Assembly: GCF_002234675.1 (NCBI RefSeq)
Contig: NC_019876.2
Coordinates: 28,595,196 to 28,659,195, forward strand
Direction: 5' to 3'
Origin: Oryzias latipes
Lineage: Eukaryota; Chordata; Actinopteri; Beloniformes; Adrianichthyidae
Length of the DNA: 64,000 nt
Shown here: positions 1 to 11,125 of the stretch, in pieces
How positions within the stretch are numbered: the first letter of the stretch is position 1
Layout of the letters: each line of letters opens with the position of its first letter
The notes under the pieces: model-generated
The model's input: only the letters and a program-made list of their open reading frames with translations
What the model was told of the DNA's origin: nothing
The model's database searches: none
Made by a program: the position numbers and the translations under genes

Positions 1-1333
1 AGTCAACACTCTGGTCAGTACAGACAGTAAAGCATGGGTGCTTGTCAGGTAGGTGAACCTTTCTGGTTATTTGTTCCATTCCTTATGGTGTAAAACCAGA
101 ATAAATCAAGTTTTTCTCATAACTTTGAAAGTTTAAAACTTATTTTGCTCATTGAATGTCTGAGTCTGCACCGTGAGGCATTTACACGAGTGACAAAACA
201 CCTGGGGTCACAGTGAACAACAACCCCTCCAAAAAGATGACATCACCGCAGAAGGGGAAAAAATGAATGGCGCCAAAATCTCTTACGGGGCTTATAAATA
301 TATATTTAAAAATCCACCAACAAAAACAAAGCACACCTGTCGGGATGTTCAAAGGAAGTTTAAAAGTTATTATGGGATTGCCACGGGACCTACAGCTTTA
401 CTGCAATTTTGTGGCAAGGTGTGAAATTTGGCAATTTTCCCATTTTTACAAAATATAGGAGAAGAAAACTTTTGTTTGAGTGATCTTCGCAAACATTCTC
501 ACACACACAGCCTGGTTTAGTCTACCACAACAACCAAAGTTTCGTTGACCTTTAACCTTGGGAAGAGGTTTTGAAAATTCCAAATATATCCCCTAAGGAC
601 CTTCTACAAATTTTAAACTCCTCCTGGGGTTTTCCATCGATCGTGTTCTAACTCCTCCAGCATTACTGGGAAGCTACTTGGGGGGAAAAAACGTAGACGT
701 TGTAGATTTTTATCGGCTTCAATGTGGCAAGTTTGCAAAACTGCCATTTCCCTGTTGCTATATTTGACCGGAATATTGTGAAAATGTAGTCCTTGAACCC
801 CTGCCTCAAGCTGAACAAAACGATGTAACATACAATATGAAACAATTGAGAAAGTGCCCGTTTTTGAACAAAAAACCTCCGTTGCCAAGGAAATCCAACA
901 ATTTTATTTCAGCAGATTCTTCCACAAATTACATAGAGCTCTTCTTCACCCCCAGGCGACCAAAAAATAAAATGGTTGCTATGGAGATAAGATCAACAGA
1001 AAAGCTGCCATTATGAAGAAATAGTTTTTTCTAAAGAATCTCTTAGATGCAGTTATGACCAGGGTGGCAGGGGTAGATGGGGAGAGTTAGGGGCGTGTAA
1101 CAGTCGCACACCCAATGAGGGCGGGGCTTGCAGCTTTGATTTTATACATATTTAATATTATGTTTTGTCAAATATATGTGAAGTTCAGTGTTTTTGTGTT
1201 TTACAGTTTCTATAACAACATCATGGGGATCCCAGATCCTCAAGTGTTCACCCCTCCAACTTTCTGCAAAGGAGTCCAGCTGGAGGAAGACGAGGAAGAG
1301 GAGAAGCACTCATTCTTATACAGCTTGTTTTGA
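1..1333 (+). CDS. Ependymin-like gene, 3' part (last two exons)
   Basis: Two exons of an ependymin-family secreted glycoprotein, the gene being cut by the left edge. The penultimate exon is 1-48 and reads VNTLVSTDSKAWVLV before a GT donor at 49-50, in phase 2. The last exon is 1207-1333; it starts after an AG at 1205-1206 and reads SFYNNIMGIPDPQVF, then a PPTFC motif, then a Glu/Asp-rich run and the C-terminus SFLYSLF before TGA. Both exons match the complete paralogue at 6569-10725 in order, phase and sequence type (that one ends TFYSLF). The 1.16-kb intron holds a dispersed repeat (200-1040). Ependymins are calcium-binding proteins of fish extracellular and cerebrospinal fluid; the acidic tail fits. 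The N-terminal exons lie outside the window. Two genes in the same orientation imply tandem duplication. Confidence 0.85.
200..1040. repeat. Dispersed repeat E, copy 1
   Basis: The sequence recurs in inverted orientation at about 53030-53520. Shared stretches include one around 595-640 (matched near 53400-53430) and one around 870-1000 (matched near 53060-53190, including a 'CTCCATAGCAACCATTTTA' block). No coding potential was seen; the short open frames here are chance. It lies in the ependymin-like intron. Confidence 0.65.
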
Positions 1334-1375
1334 AACATCTCGTTCATGTTTTGACCCCAGTGTTTTATAATCCCT

Positions 1376-1381
1376 AATAAA
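1376..1381 (+). other. Polyadenylation signal of the upstream ependymin-like gene
   Basis: AATAAA lies 43 bases after the stop codon of the first ependymin-like gene, a normal position for a short 3' UTR. Confidence 0.6.
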
Positions 1382-1477
1382 CTGTGATTCCAATCTTGTC
1401 AGTGTGTGAGCATGGAATGTATCTTATCATTAGTTCACCTGTTTGGTTTTATTAGCCTGCATTAATGGCCCTCTCAT

Positions 1478-1652
<175 letters not shown>

Positions 1653-1689
1653 TACACGTGTTTGTGTGTGTGTGTGTGTTTGTGTATCC

Positions 1690-2230
1690 GCCAGCAGGGG
1701 GCAGACGTGAGGTGACAGCTGCTTTGTAGCTGCACTGCTGCCCTAGAAACAGACAGAGGACGTCTGTCAACATTGAGAGGAGTAACTCATATAAAATAAA
1801 GGAATAAGGAAGACTTTTCTACAGATTATAGAGCTTTTAGTGGAGAAGGATCGACACATTTTAAAAAGTAAGGCCAAACATGTTTTTCAATGTTTATTTA
1901 TTTTAAAATAACATAGGAGTAAGTGGATAAAAATGTAAGTATAATCATTTATTCTATTTTTATGATAATTTTCACAGACAATATTTGATAACTAATTAAA
2001 GCACCAGAATTTGAAGTTGGAAAAATACCAGAAATAGTTACTGACGGTCAAATGTGTGCTGACCGCATCTGTAACCTTTAACTTGTTTACAGTAAATATG
2101 AATCATTTATACACAAGAAGAGTGTTCTACGTATGTCTATAACTGAAATATTCTCTGGAGGACAAATATGTTCTTGTGTGTATTTTATAAGCTGTTAGCT
2201 GCTGTTGGATGACAGCTCAAATATTTAGTT
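1690..2230. other. Intergenic DNA, nothing recognised
   Basis: AT-rich sequence between the microsatellite and a LINE fragment. I see no exon, repeat copy or RNA gene. Confidence 0.4.
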
Positions 2231-2233
2231 CTT

Positions 2234-3695
2234 TCATTGTAAATCTGACCAGCCATTGACCTCACCGCATGTCACTGCTAGCACTGTTCTTTTCTGGACT
2301 GAGAGGTCTGAGGTCTTACCAGGTATCTGTTGTAGCCACTCCTCCAGCTTGGGGGTTACTGCCCCGAGTGCTCCAATTACCACAGGCACCACTGTCACCT
2401 TCACTTTCCAGGCTTTCTCCAGTTCTTCTCTGAGTCCCTGGTATTTCTCCAGTTTCTCATGTTCCTTCTTCCTGATGTTCCCATCGCTTGGCACTGCCAC
2501 ATCCACCACAACGGCTTTCCTCTGTTCTTTATCCACCACTACAATGTCTGGTTGGTTCTCCATTACCATCCTATCAGTCTGGATCTGGAAGTCCCACAGG
2601 ATCTTTGCCCTCTCATTCTCTACCACCTTCAGAGGTGTTTCCCATTTTGAGCTTAGGGTTTCCAGTTCATATTCTGCACATATGTTCCTGTATATTATTC
2701 CAGCCACTTGATTGTGGCGCTCCATGTATGCTTTCCCTGCCAGCATCTTACATCCTGCAGTTATGTGTTGGATTGTTTCAGGCGCCTCTTTGCACAGCCT
2801 ACACCTTGGGTCTTGTCTGGTGTGGTAGATCTCTACACCTTGGGTCTTGTCTGGTGTGGTAGATCTATACCTTGGGTCTTGTCTGGGGTGGTAGATCTAT
2901 ACCTTGGGTCTTGTCTGGTGTGGTAGATCTACACCTTGGGTCTTGTCTGGTGTGGTAGATCTACACCTTGGGTAGATCTATACCTTGGGTCTTGTCTGGT
3001 GTGGTAGATCTACACCTTGGGTCTTGTCTGGTGTGGTAGATCTACACCTTGGGTCTTGTCTGGTGTGGTAGATCTACACCTTGGGTCTTGTCTGGTGTGG
3101 TAGATCTATACCTAGGGTCTTGTCTGGTAGATCTACACCTTGGGTCTTGTCTGGTGTGGTAGATCTACACCTTGGGTCTTGTCTGGTGTGGTAGATCTAC
3201 ACCTTGGGTCTTGTCTGGTGTGGTAGATCTACACCTTGGGTCTTGTCTGGTGTGGTAGATCTACACCTTGGGTCTTGTCTGGTGTGGTAGATCTACATCT
3301 TGGGTCTTGTCTGGTGTGGTAGATCTACACCTTGGGTCTTGTCTGGTGTGGTAGATCTACACCTTGGGTCTTGTCTGGTGTGGTAGATCTACACCTTGGG
3401 TCTTGTCTGGTGTGGTAGATCTGAGCCTCTATGGCTCTGGTGCTCAGGTCTTGTTCCTGAGCTGCCAGGATGAGTGCTTCAGTGCTGTCCTGTAGGCCAG
3501 CCCTCTCTAGCCATTGGTAGGACTTCTTGATATCAGCCACTTCCGTTATGGTCCGGTGGTACATCCCATGCAGGAGTTTGTCCTCCCATGAGGATCTGTC
3601 CTCCAGCACTGTATCCTCTGCTCTCCATTGCTTGAGACATTCACTGAACACACTGTCAGTTGGGGCCTTGAGCTTGATGTATTCATGCATCTTGG
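2234..3695 (-). mobile_element. LINE 3' fragment with restriction-like endonuclease domain (minus strand)
   Basis: Read on the minus strand from 3695 downward. The first part (3690-3425) encodes a piece containing [21 protein letters not shown] and a stretch ending [10 protein letters not shown], the start of the Cys-rich zinc-knuckle region of the polymerase C-terminus. A 32-bp minisatellite interrupts there. The last part (about 2760-2240) continues with GKAYMERHNQVAGIIYRN and a restriction-like endonuclease domain, with PDIVVVDKEQRKAVVVDVAV carrying the PD...D-x-(V) type core, then VPVVIGALGAVTPKLEEWL. This layout (RT, zinc knuckle, C-terminal endonuclease) is that of the R2/R4/Dong group of non-LTR elements. 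The RT domain is missing, so the copy is 5' truncated and dead. An inverted second copy lies at 3975-4480. Confidence 0.85.
2799..3421. repeat. 32-bp minisatellite grown inside the LINE
   Basis: About 19-20 tandem units of roughly 32 bp, each with CTTGGGTCTTGTCTGG followed by TGTGGTAGATCT; a few units are shortened (near 2965 and 3120). On the minus strand each unit is the codons for [10 protein letters not shown]. As 32 is not a multiple of three, the array passes through all three frames without a stop for several units. Confidence 0.95.
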
Positions 3696-3831
<136 letters not shown>

Positions 3832-3849
3832 CTTGTTGCCTGCTCCAAC

Positions 3850-3963
3850 AAAAAAAAAAAAAAAAAAAACACACACACACAACAACACACACACAACAAC
3901 ACAACAACACAACACACACAACAAACACAACACACACAACACACACACACAACAACACAACAA
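3850..3963. repeat. Poly-A then CA/ACA-rich simple repeat
   Basis: A 20-base A run followed by mixed ACAC/AACAACAC units up to the start of the plus-strand LINE copy. Confidence 0.9.
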
Positions 3964-4480
3964 TTAATTATTACAGGAACATGTGTGCAGAATATTAACT
4001 GGAAACCCCAAGGTCAAAATGGGAAACACCTCTGAAGGTGGTAGAGAATGAGAGGGCAAAGATCCTGTGGGACTTCCAGATCCAGACTGATAGGATGGTA
4101 ATGGAGAACCAACCAGACATTGTAGTGGTGGATAAAGAACAGAGGAAAGCCGTTGTGGTGGATGTGGCAGTGCCAAGCGATGGGAACATCAGGAAGAAGG
4201 AACATGAGAAACTGGAGAAATACCAGGGACTCAGAGAAGAACTGGAGAAAGCCTGGAAAGTGAAGGTGACAGTGGTGCCTGTGGTAATTGGAGCACTCGG
4301 GGCAGTAACCCCCAAGCTGGAGGAGTGGCTACAACAGATACCTGGAAAGACCTCAGACCTCTCAGTCCAGAAAAGAACAGGAACAGCTAAGATACTGCAG
4401 GACCCTCAAGCTCCCAGGCCTCTGGTAGAGGACCCCAGCTTGGAGGAGAAACCACCCGCGGAGGGTGAGAGGGGCGTGTG
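3964..4480 (+). mobile_element. LINE 3' fragment, second copy in inverted orientation
   Basis: The plus strand encodes the same C-terminal endonuclease region as 2234-2700 on the minus strand: KVVENERAKILWDFQIQTD, PDIVVVDKEQRKAVVVDVAV, VIGALGAVTPKLEEWLQQIP, and further downstream TAKILQDPQAPRPLVEDPS, which the minus copy lacks. An in-frame stop follows NICAEY-like codons (near 3992). The two copies look nearly identical over about 400 bp. It ends in a short TG/TA run (4470-4515). Confidence 0.85.
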
Positions 4481-4515
4481 TGTGTGTATATATATATATA
4501 TGTATATATATATAA

Positions 4516-5300
4516 AACAAATGAGAGTCCCAGGCACAGATGAGTGAACTTTCTATTTCATATTTTTTGCATTTGAAGTTAGGTGATCAATCAATCAATT
4601 TTGTTATGTTTGTTTAAAACAACCTTCTCAGAGAAAACAGAAAAATTTGACATTTCTATACTTGAAATTTGCTGAATATGTGGACCGATGCAATTGCAAA
4701 TTAAAAGATTCTAAGATACAGGGAACTATTTTTAAAAGTTTATGAAAAATACTTTTGACAATTAAAAAATTTTGATCTCATCTCCAAAACATGGGAGACG
4801 TGTCTTAATATTACTAAAACATTTAATAAAAACACAAAAAAGGTCAATTCCTTCCTCAGTCATCTCCAAAACATTACAGGTAAACTGCAAAAAAACAAAT
4901 GATAATAAAACATTTCTTCTGTTTTTCTTTTCTTTATTCCCTCCAAAATGCTGTGGCCGGACTTTTTTTGGTTGCAGAAAAATTCTCCCTTTTTTCTTTG
5001 AGCCAGGTGATTAATAAAACAGTAATGAAAATCAGAAAAATGTCGATTCATGGATTCATCCGTGTGCTCTTCAGTTCAGGTCACTCCTAAAATATTCATT
5101 TCAGCAGGAAGGGCTCGGCTGCTCACATGCTTGTCATAACAATGACATAAGTCAAAGTAACACAATCCGTCCCTCAGCGGTTTCTTCTAACCAGTCAAGT
5201 GACATTTAGGAATCCAAAGGTCAATAACAAAGTGCTGCATCTTTGGAAGAATCCATTTGAGCGAGTGGAGTGAAGGACACTGAAACAGGCCAACGCTTTT
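4516..5300. other. Intergenic DNA, nothing recognised
   Basis: AT-rich, only short chance open frames. No exon or repeat copy seen. Confidence 0.4.
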
Positions 5301-5307
5301 TGTGAAG

Positions 5308-6150
5308 GCCATGTCACACAGCCGCTACGTACATTTTACACATATTTCCACATATGAAATATCCGTCTACATGGGTGATCTACGTCATTCATACGTGTTT
5401 CTTGCGTTCGTCGATGTGCTCAGGTGTCTGTCGAGGGTTTCAGCCGGCGGGTCTTTCAGTTCAAAATCTTTAGACGCTTGAGAATTACGCAGTTTATGTG
5501 TATTTTATGTAGTTTATACACAATCATTACGTAAATCGTATGCTATTGTGTGTTGTACTTGTGAGACACATACACAAATGTGTGTCTTTCCCCGACTGTT
5601 CCACGTTTGTCTAACAGACTTCACGTATACGGCGCACAGATCACATTACAATGACGTAATTGACGCATGAATCACTAATGAATTACAGATAAACATCACA
5701 ATAATCACACGGTTCATGTTCTACGCTGGTTTACATGTTCTTCTCGTGGTTTATTCCTACTTCTTCTGTGGTTTTAACCCTTGTGCTATCCTATAACCCC
5801 ACCGTTACATTGACGTGTTCTCCCTACCATGACAAAGGTGGATAAAGGTAAAGAGGATTTCATGTAATCCATGGACACCAGTGAAGATCACAAATCATTG
5901 AAGAAAAAAGGTTCAGAGCTCTGGATAGTGGGTCTAGATGACCCCACTCCCAACGGTAAAGTGCCTAGGATAGCACAAGGGTTACCGTGGTTCATTCCTG
6001 ATACATCTGTCAAAATTTCAGGTAAAGACCATAACTCTTCTCACTTTTTCATACTCAATTTTTAACGTAGATTCACGTATGACAAATTTTCATCAGTGCT
6101 ATTTGCACAAAAATGTATGTAGCGGGTGTGGGACACGGCCTTGAGGGCGA
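5308..6150 (+). mobile_element. MITE-A, copy 1 (with nested MITE-B)
   Basis: Non-coding element with terminal inverted repeats: the left end reads GTCACACAGCCGCTACGTAC and the right end, on the opposite strand, is closely similar (GTCCCACACCCGCTACATAC). The same internal blocks (TGATCTACGTCATTCATACG, GTTTGTCTAACAGACTTCA, ACGGTTCATGTTCTACG) recur at 24416-24805, 29162-31995, 42554-42685, 56118-56735 and 61697-62372. A 210-bp MITE-B interrupts it at 5774-5984. TTAA flanks at the 29162 copy suggest a piggyBac- or Kolobok-type parent; that class is inference. Confidence 0.8.
5774..5984 (+). mobile_element. MITE-B, copy 1, nested in MITE-A
   Basis: A 210-bp element bounded by AACCCTTGTGCTATC and its inverse GATAGCACAAGGGTTA. 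It sits at a TTAA (5774-5777) of MITE-A. MITE-A copies at 56600-56625 and (inverted) near 42593 and 61833 carry the same flanks with no insert, so the target was TTAA and was duplicated (the right copy now reads TTAC). Confidence 0.9.
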
Positions 6151-6568
6151 AATTTCCCCATTACAGTCGCTCCTAAGAGCAGCTGAATGTACAATTGAAA
6201 AAAAAATGTATCACATGTTCACACAATTGCACAACAATAGATCAGAAATAGAAGTTACAGACAGTTTAAAGGACAGCAATAGCAAGGATCATCAGGGGGT
6301 TTACTGGTCAGGTTGTTCAGACATGAACCAGCTGCAAAAAAGGTGATAGAAATGTAGAACTTTACAACATTTCACCATAAGAAAACAAACAGGGGGCGTG
6401 GCTGAGTCCATCGTTCACAACAGATTGCAGTCAGCTGAGTCACAGCGCTCGTGTTTTACAGGCGACCTCTGCTCAGGAACGAAGGGAAACAGGAAGTGGA
6501 TGGGTTGTTTTTTACAGAAGTGAGACTCTGAGCAGGTGCAGAGGACAGTACGGCTGTGGAAAGGGAAC
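6151..6568. other. epd: Upstream region of the complete ependymin gene
   Basis: A 5' flank and probable 5' UTR. The stretch GGGGGCGTGGCTGAG (about 6392) and the AG-rich leader before 6569 are compatible with promoter and leader sequence, but I cannot mark a transcription start or TATA box. Confidence 0.3.
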
Positions 6569-9500
6569 ATGAGAGCTCTCGTCCTCTTGGTGTGCTTCTC
6601 AGCGTGCTGCCTGGCTCAGAGGCCACAACCATGCTGTAAGTTCACACATCTTTGGCTAAAGCCAGCTTTTGACCTCTAAATGGGCTAAAATGGAAATCTC
6701 TTCTTTTGTGACAGTATCTCCTCCTCTGATGACTGGTTTCCTCTCTGTGGTGAGACTAACACTGGATTGCTGTTGTTCATTGTCCTGAACTTTAAATCTT
6801 CCTGAAGCTTAGCTACAATAGTTTTTTTTTCAGAACACTCAAAATGAGAAGCTGACAGCCTATGCAAAGTACTTCTACGATGCCTTTGGGAAGCGAATCC
6901 GCCTGAAAGAAGTGGGAACTTACGCCAATCAAAGCTTCCACTTTGATGCTCTGCTGCTCTTCAGAAAGGTAACGGCTCACCTCAGGCGGCAGAGTTGGGA
7001 GCAGTTCTTTACACGATTACGTCTCCTAGGGTGTTCTGTACAAGATCAACCACAAGAACCAGACGTGCACCAAGAAGCAACTGGGTGCAGGTTTCCACCC
7101 GCTGGCGGTTCCAAGGAACGCCACCCTGTTGGGACAGGCCGTCCTGGGCGGCTCCTCCGGACCCGGACAGGGGGTCCTGGTCAACACATGGACCGGACAG
7201 GTGCACATGAAAAACAGAACAGGTGAGACAAAATAAGGAGCAAAACAAAAACAAAAAAGTGTCATGGGTTTGCATTGGCCTCACATGACTACTCCAGGGT
7301 TTCCTGTTCCTCCTGTCATGTCATGTGACCCCGCCCCCTCTGTCTCCACAGCTGAGTACATCAGCACGGTCACCGAGTTTGGCTGCATTCCCATCAGCAC
7401 GCTGTATCACACCAACAAGAATGGATGGATGGTGACCAGGTGAGTGTCTTACCTGGTGAGGTGTGGAAACAGATATTCACACACCTGTGCAGGTGCTGCA
7501 CAAAAGCACAAAGACTCAACGACCTTTAATCATCAAACTTTACCTCAATGTCAAATGTCAAATAATCATTTATTGGCTGTAATCTCTCCACAAAAATCCA
7601 ACTCAGATGGTTGACCACTTCCTCTTCAAATTATACAAAAGTGAAGTGGAAGTTCCCTCCAATTTAATTCTACATGTCAATCATACTGAGTTCTGACACT
7701 TGGCTCCACCACACTTTACCTCACCAGTTTTACATCTTTTCCTCTTCCCATCATTGCAGCTGTTTGCCAAAATCAGGAACGTTCATGTGATTTCTCAGTC
7801 ATGTGCACTGAGCGAAGCATCTCAACCGAAATAAAAACAGATGTAGGGGGAAAAAAATCCCATGATCATAAGAGTTTGACCTCTCTGGGTGGGTGGAGTG
7901 TTCCTGCCTCAGGTGGAGGAGTTTAATTAAATATCTTGGGGTCTCGTCTGTGAGTGAGGGAAGATCGGAGCGTGAGATTGACAGGTGCTCCCTTAGAGAC
8001 AGGGTGAGAAGCTCGGTCACCTGGAGAGAGCTCGGAGTAGAACCGCTGCTCCTCCACATCCAGAGGAGCCAGTTGAGGTGGCTCGGGCATCTAGTCCGGA
8101 TGCCTCCTGAACGCCTCCCTGGGGAGGTGTTCCCGGCACGTCCCACTTGGCGGAGACCCCGGGGAAGATAGAGACTACGTCTCTCAGCTGGTCTAGAAAC
8201 AGCTCAGTTTCCCCCCAGAGGAGCTGGAGGACGTGGTCAGGGAGAGGGAAGTCTGGGCATCTCTACTTAGACTACTGCCCCCGCGATGCCGGTCCCGGAT
8301 GAGCGGAAGAATGCATGGATGGACATGGTCAGACGTATTAAGAGCCTTTGCTGGGACTCATATTGAACTCACATGATAGAAGGTTCTCCATGTGAGTTGG
8401 CTAAAAGGCACATGAAAGACTTCCAGACCATGAGAAATAAGATTCTTTGGTTTGATGAGACCAAAATGGAACTTTTTGGTTTTAATTCTAAACGGTATGT
8501 GAGGAGAAACTCATCGCCTGCCCAAAACAATCCCAACATTTAAACATGGTGGTGGCAGCATCATGGTTTGGAGGTGTTTTTCCAGCAGCAGGGACCAAAC
8601 GGCTGGTTGCAAGTACAGAGATATCTTGAGGAAAACCTGTTCCAGAGTGAACGGGACCTCCGACTGACGGTTCGACCTCCAACAATGACCCAAAGCGCTA
8701 GAGTAACAAAAGAGTGGCTTCAGAACAACTCTGTGGGGGTTCTTGGCCGGCCCAGCCAGAACCCTAATCTAAACCCAATTGGGCATCTCTGGAGAGACCT
8801 CAAAATGGCTGTGCATCAGCGTTCCCCATGCAACCTGATGGAGCCGGAGAGGATCTGCCACGAAGAATAGCAGAGGATCCCCAAACTCTAGGTGTGACGG
8901 ACGTGTTCCATCAACCCCAAGGAGACTCGTGGTTTCTAATATCGGGAGCTCCCACTCAGCACTGAGCAAAGGCTCTATGGTCAAGCGGTTTTCCAGTTTG
9001 GCAATTTGCAGAAATTTCTACACCTCCAATATTTTTCTGTCCTGATGCATCAACTCGGGGTTCAATACAATAAACGACCTTGGGAGAATTTCAGACAGGC
9101 ATCTCAGCAGTGCGATTACCTGTTTACACCTCCCTGTGGGCGGTTTAGCCCAATTAACTCACCTGTTCCGCGACCCACTTAGGAACCAGGTGTGGCTCCC
9201 CACACCCTCTGTTTGTGGCCCCACCCTCCTCCCCAGCTTCCACCTGTAAACTCCATTAGGGGAAGTTTTATACCCAAGGTTTTCTATGGGAGATCTTTTT
9301 TTAGTGTATCTGAACGCAGCCTTATGCCAAACTAAAAGAAAATATGGAAAATGAATTGTTTTTTACTCCATGAGTTGTCTGACTGAAATGAACTTTCCTG
9401 AGTTTGGCTGCAATGATCCAGAGAGAAACATTTCAAGGGGTCTGAATAACCCACTGTGTGCACCCAACTCAGCCGGGGGAATAAAAAGATGTTGAAAAAA

Positions 9501-10725
9501 ATGCTAATCATTTACATTCTCAGGAAAAAACAAACACTGATCAATCAGGTCGGTATTATGCAGGGTTTTGACGTTTTCTCTTACTGACTGTTCAAAAATG
9601 TAAAAAAAAAAACAAAGATCAAGATTCAAACAAGCGATTTAGCTGCTTATGGTTTGTTCCTTTGCACACGATAATGTTCACATCAGCATAACGTCACTAA
9701 ATGTACATCCACTTCATACTTTAAGCTCCTGCTCTGAAGATGCTTCATTACATTTTAAAGACTGATGAATGTTTTGGAGAACTTTAGTTCTTCTAAAGTA
9801 AAAATACTTGCAATTTATCAAAACTAGTAGTAAAAAAAGTATCAATACTTTTACTCAGCCAGACGATTCAGGTCATTAGTTGAGACGATTCTTGTCTTGT
9901 GAAAACATATAAAAAAAAGAATTCAAATTTAATTTCTAAGTATTTGTTTATTCAAATGAATCAGGAGCAGACGGAAAAAAATCCTGTTTGAAAAATGTTG
10001 TATTTGTGACGCTGGGTGGGGTCACATCTCCCACTCTGACCTCTGAGCAACACAAGAGGTGAAAGGGGGCGTGGCTCCATGCCAACGGTCCCGCCCACAA
10101 CTCATAGACTAAAGTGTGATGAACTCCTGCCGCTCTGCACAAACTAGGTCCAAGAAAACGATGCAGGGCTTTAGATTTTGGCTAAAAAAACTCCATCACT
10201 GCTTTGAGAATCGATCAGAAGGTGATGGGAGGGGCCTCTCCGTCCGTTCCAGATCCTCTGTGGCGGCTCCAGTTTGTGGCTCCACCCGGCCCGTCTCCTG
10301 TGGTCACACCCCTAAAACCTACAGAACAGTCCTCTCCAGGGACTTTGAGGGACTTTGTGTTTTTATCATTTTCTTGGTATATTCACTTTTATTTGGTTAA
10401 ATGGTTAAACAGTGACTTTCAGGGGGGGAGAAGTCATAGCAAGGTCAAAGTCTGATCAGTAAAAACTATTTCTTTACTTGTGTTTAACAATTTTGTACTT
10501 TAAAAAGTTATGAAGCTTCTTCTAAAAAGAGCCAAACGGTTTGAACAAACCTCGACGTTAGAAACAGGAAGCAGATTTCTGAACAAACTGCTTTCTTCTT
10601 TCAGCTTCTTCAACAATGTCATAGGGTTAACAGATCCTGAAGAACTAATCCCGCCCTCTTTCTGTGAAAACGCCATCCTGGACGAGGAGGAGGAGGAGCC
10701 AGCGACATTCTACAGCTTATTTTAA
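6569..10725 (+). CDS. epd: Ependymin-family secreted glycoprotein
   Basis: Six coding exons: 6569-6635, 6715-6749, 6834-6968, 7030-7222, 7352-7439 and 10605-10725; all introns are GT-AG and phases agree. The product is 212 aa, close to the usual ependymin length of about 215. Exon 1 gives a signal peptide ([17 protein letters not shown]). Then follow [16 protein letters not shown], a central body with N-glycosylation sequons (NQS, NQT, NAT, NRT) and conserved cysteines (including FGCIPIS and PPSFC), and an acidic tail [15 protein letters not shown]. Ependymins are secreted calcium-binding proteins of fish brain extracellular fluid, linked to matrix adhesion. Intron 5 is 3.2 kb and swollen by an RTE fragment, a Tc1 fragment and repeat D; the other introns are under 130 bp. 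It is the second of two tandem paralogues. The exact orthologue within the family is uncertain. Confidence 0.93.
7860..8325 (+). mobile_element. RTE-type LINE 3' fragment (Rex3-like)
   Basis: The plus strand encodes the C-terminal tail typical of RTE-clade reverse transcriptases: [20 protein letters not shown], a Pro/Arg-rich RPRGR, then after a stop and frame shift [20 protein letters not shown]. It ends near an ATGGATGGA tail. Truncated and broken; in ependymin intron 5. Confidence 0.85.
8335..9010 (+). mobile_element. Degenerate Tc1-like transposase fragment
   Basis: Frames joined by breaks encode [17 protein letters not shown] (first Asp region of a DD34E transposase), then [20 protein letters not shown] (the region of the catalytic Glu, here Gly in NPIG) and a tail ERICHEE. 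The 5' DNA-binding half is absent and stops interrupt it. A different Tc1 subfamily from the 57.8-kb element. Confidence 0.85.
9011..9939. other. Ependymin intron 5 remainder, nothing recognised
   Basis: No open frame or repeat copy recognised; a TTTATACCCAAGG-type stretch near 9270 is not convincing as a promoter. Confidence 0.35.
9940..10250 (+). repeat. Dispersed repeat D, copy 1
   Basis: Shares blocks with copies at 12640-12960, 51880-52290 and 61510-62640: CAGGAGCAGACGGAAAAA, a GGGCGTGGC/GGGCGGGGCC stretch, GAACTCCTGCCGCTCTGC, and GATCAGAAGGTGATGGGA. No coding potential. Confidence 0.75.
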
Positions 10726-10876
10726 AGCCTTCTTTACGGAAATATAATGCAAGCTGCTGCACAAATCATCTTTTGCTTGCTTGTTTTCTGAACCTGCACT
10801 TTGATCGAATTTAAAGACTTTAGTTCAGCTGCAAATATGTATTTATCTGGATGTAGTGTCACGAGATTATCGACGC

Positions 10877-10882
10877 ATTAAA
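10877..10882 (+). other. epd: Polyadenylation signal of the complete ependymin gene
   Basis: ATTAAA 152 bases after the stop codon at 10725. It faces the cskmt polyadenylation signal at 11105, so the two genes converge with about 220 bp between them. Confidence 0.55.
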
Positions 10883-11104
10883 GGCTTGAAGGTTCCAGCT
10901 GTGCGTGTTCTTCATTTTTGCAGGCCTTCATCCAAAATCTCCGGGTTGCAGGTGCGTCCTTTGGCCACTAGATGTCAGTGTAGACCAGAAGTGGCGTTAG
11001 CGCTGATGAGAACTTGATAGCATCTCTGCTCTAACATTATTTAGATTCATGGGTATCAGCAAACAATTAAGAAAATTTGGCCATAGAAAATACAAAGTTT
11101 GAGT

Positions 11105-11110
11105 TTTATT
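11105..11110 (-). other. cskmt: Polyadenylation signal of cskmt
   Basis: TTTATT on the plus strand is AATAAA on the minus strand, 16 bases past the cskmt stop codon. Confidence 0.6.
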
Positions 11111-11125
11111 TATCTGTACTACAAG

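Noticed and set aside
6912-7226. 104-aa frame reading through exon 3, intron and exon 4 of ependymin
   Set aside because: It is out of frame in exon 4; splicing at 6968 and 7030 gives the conserved protein.
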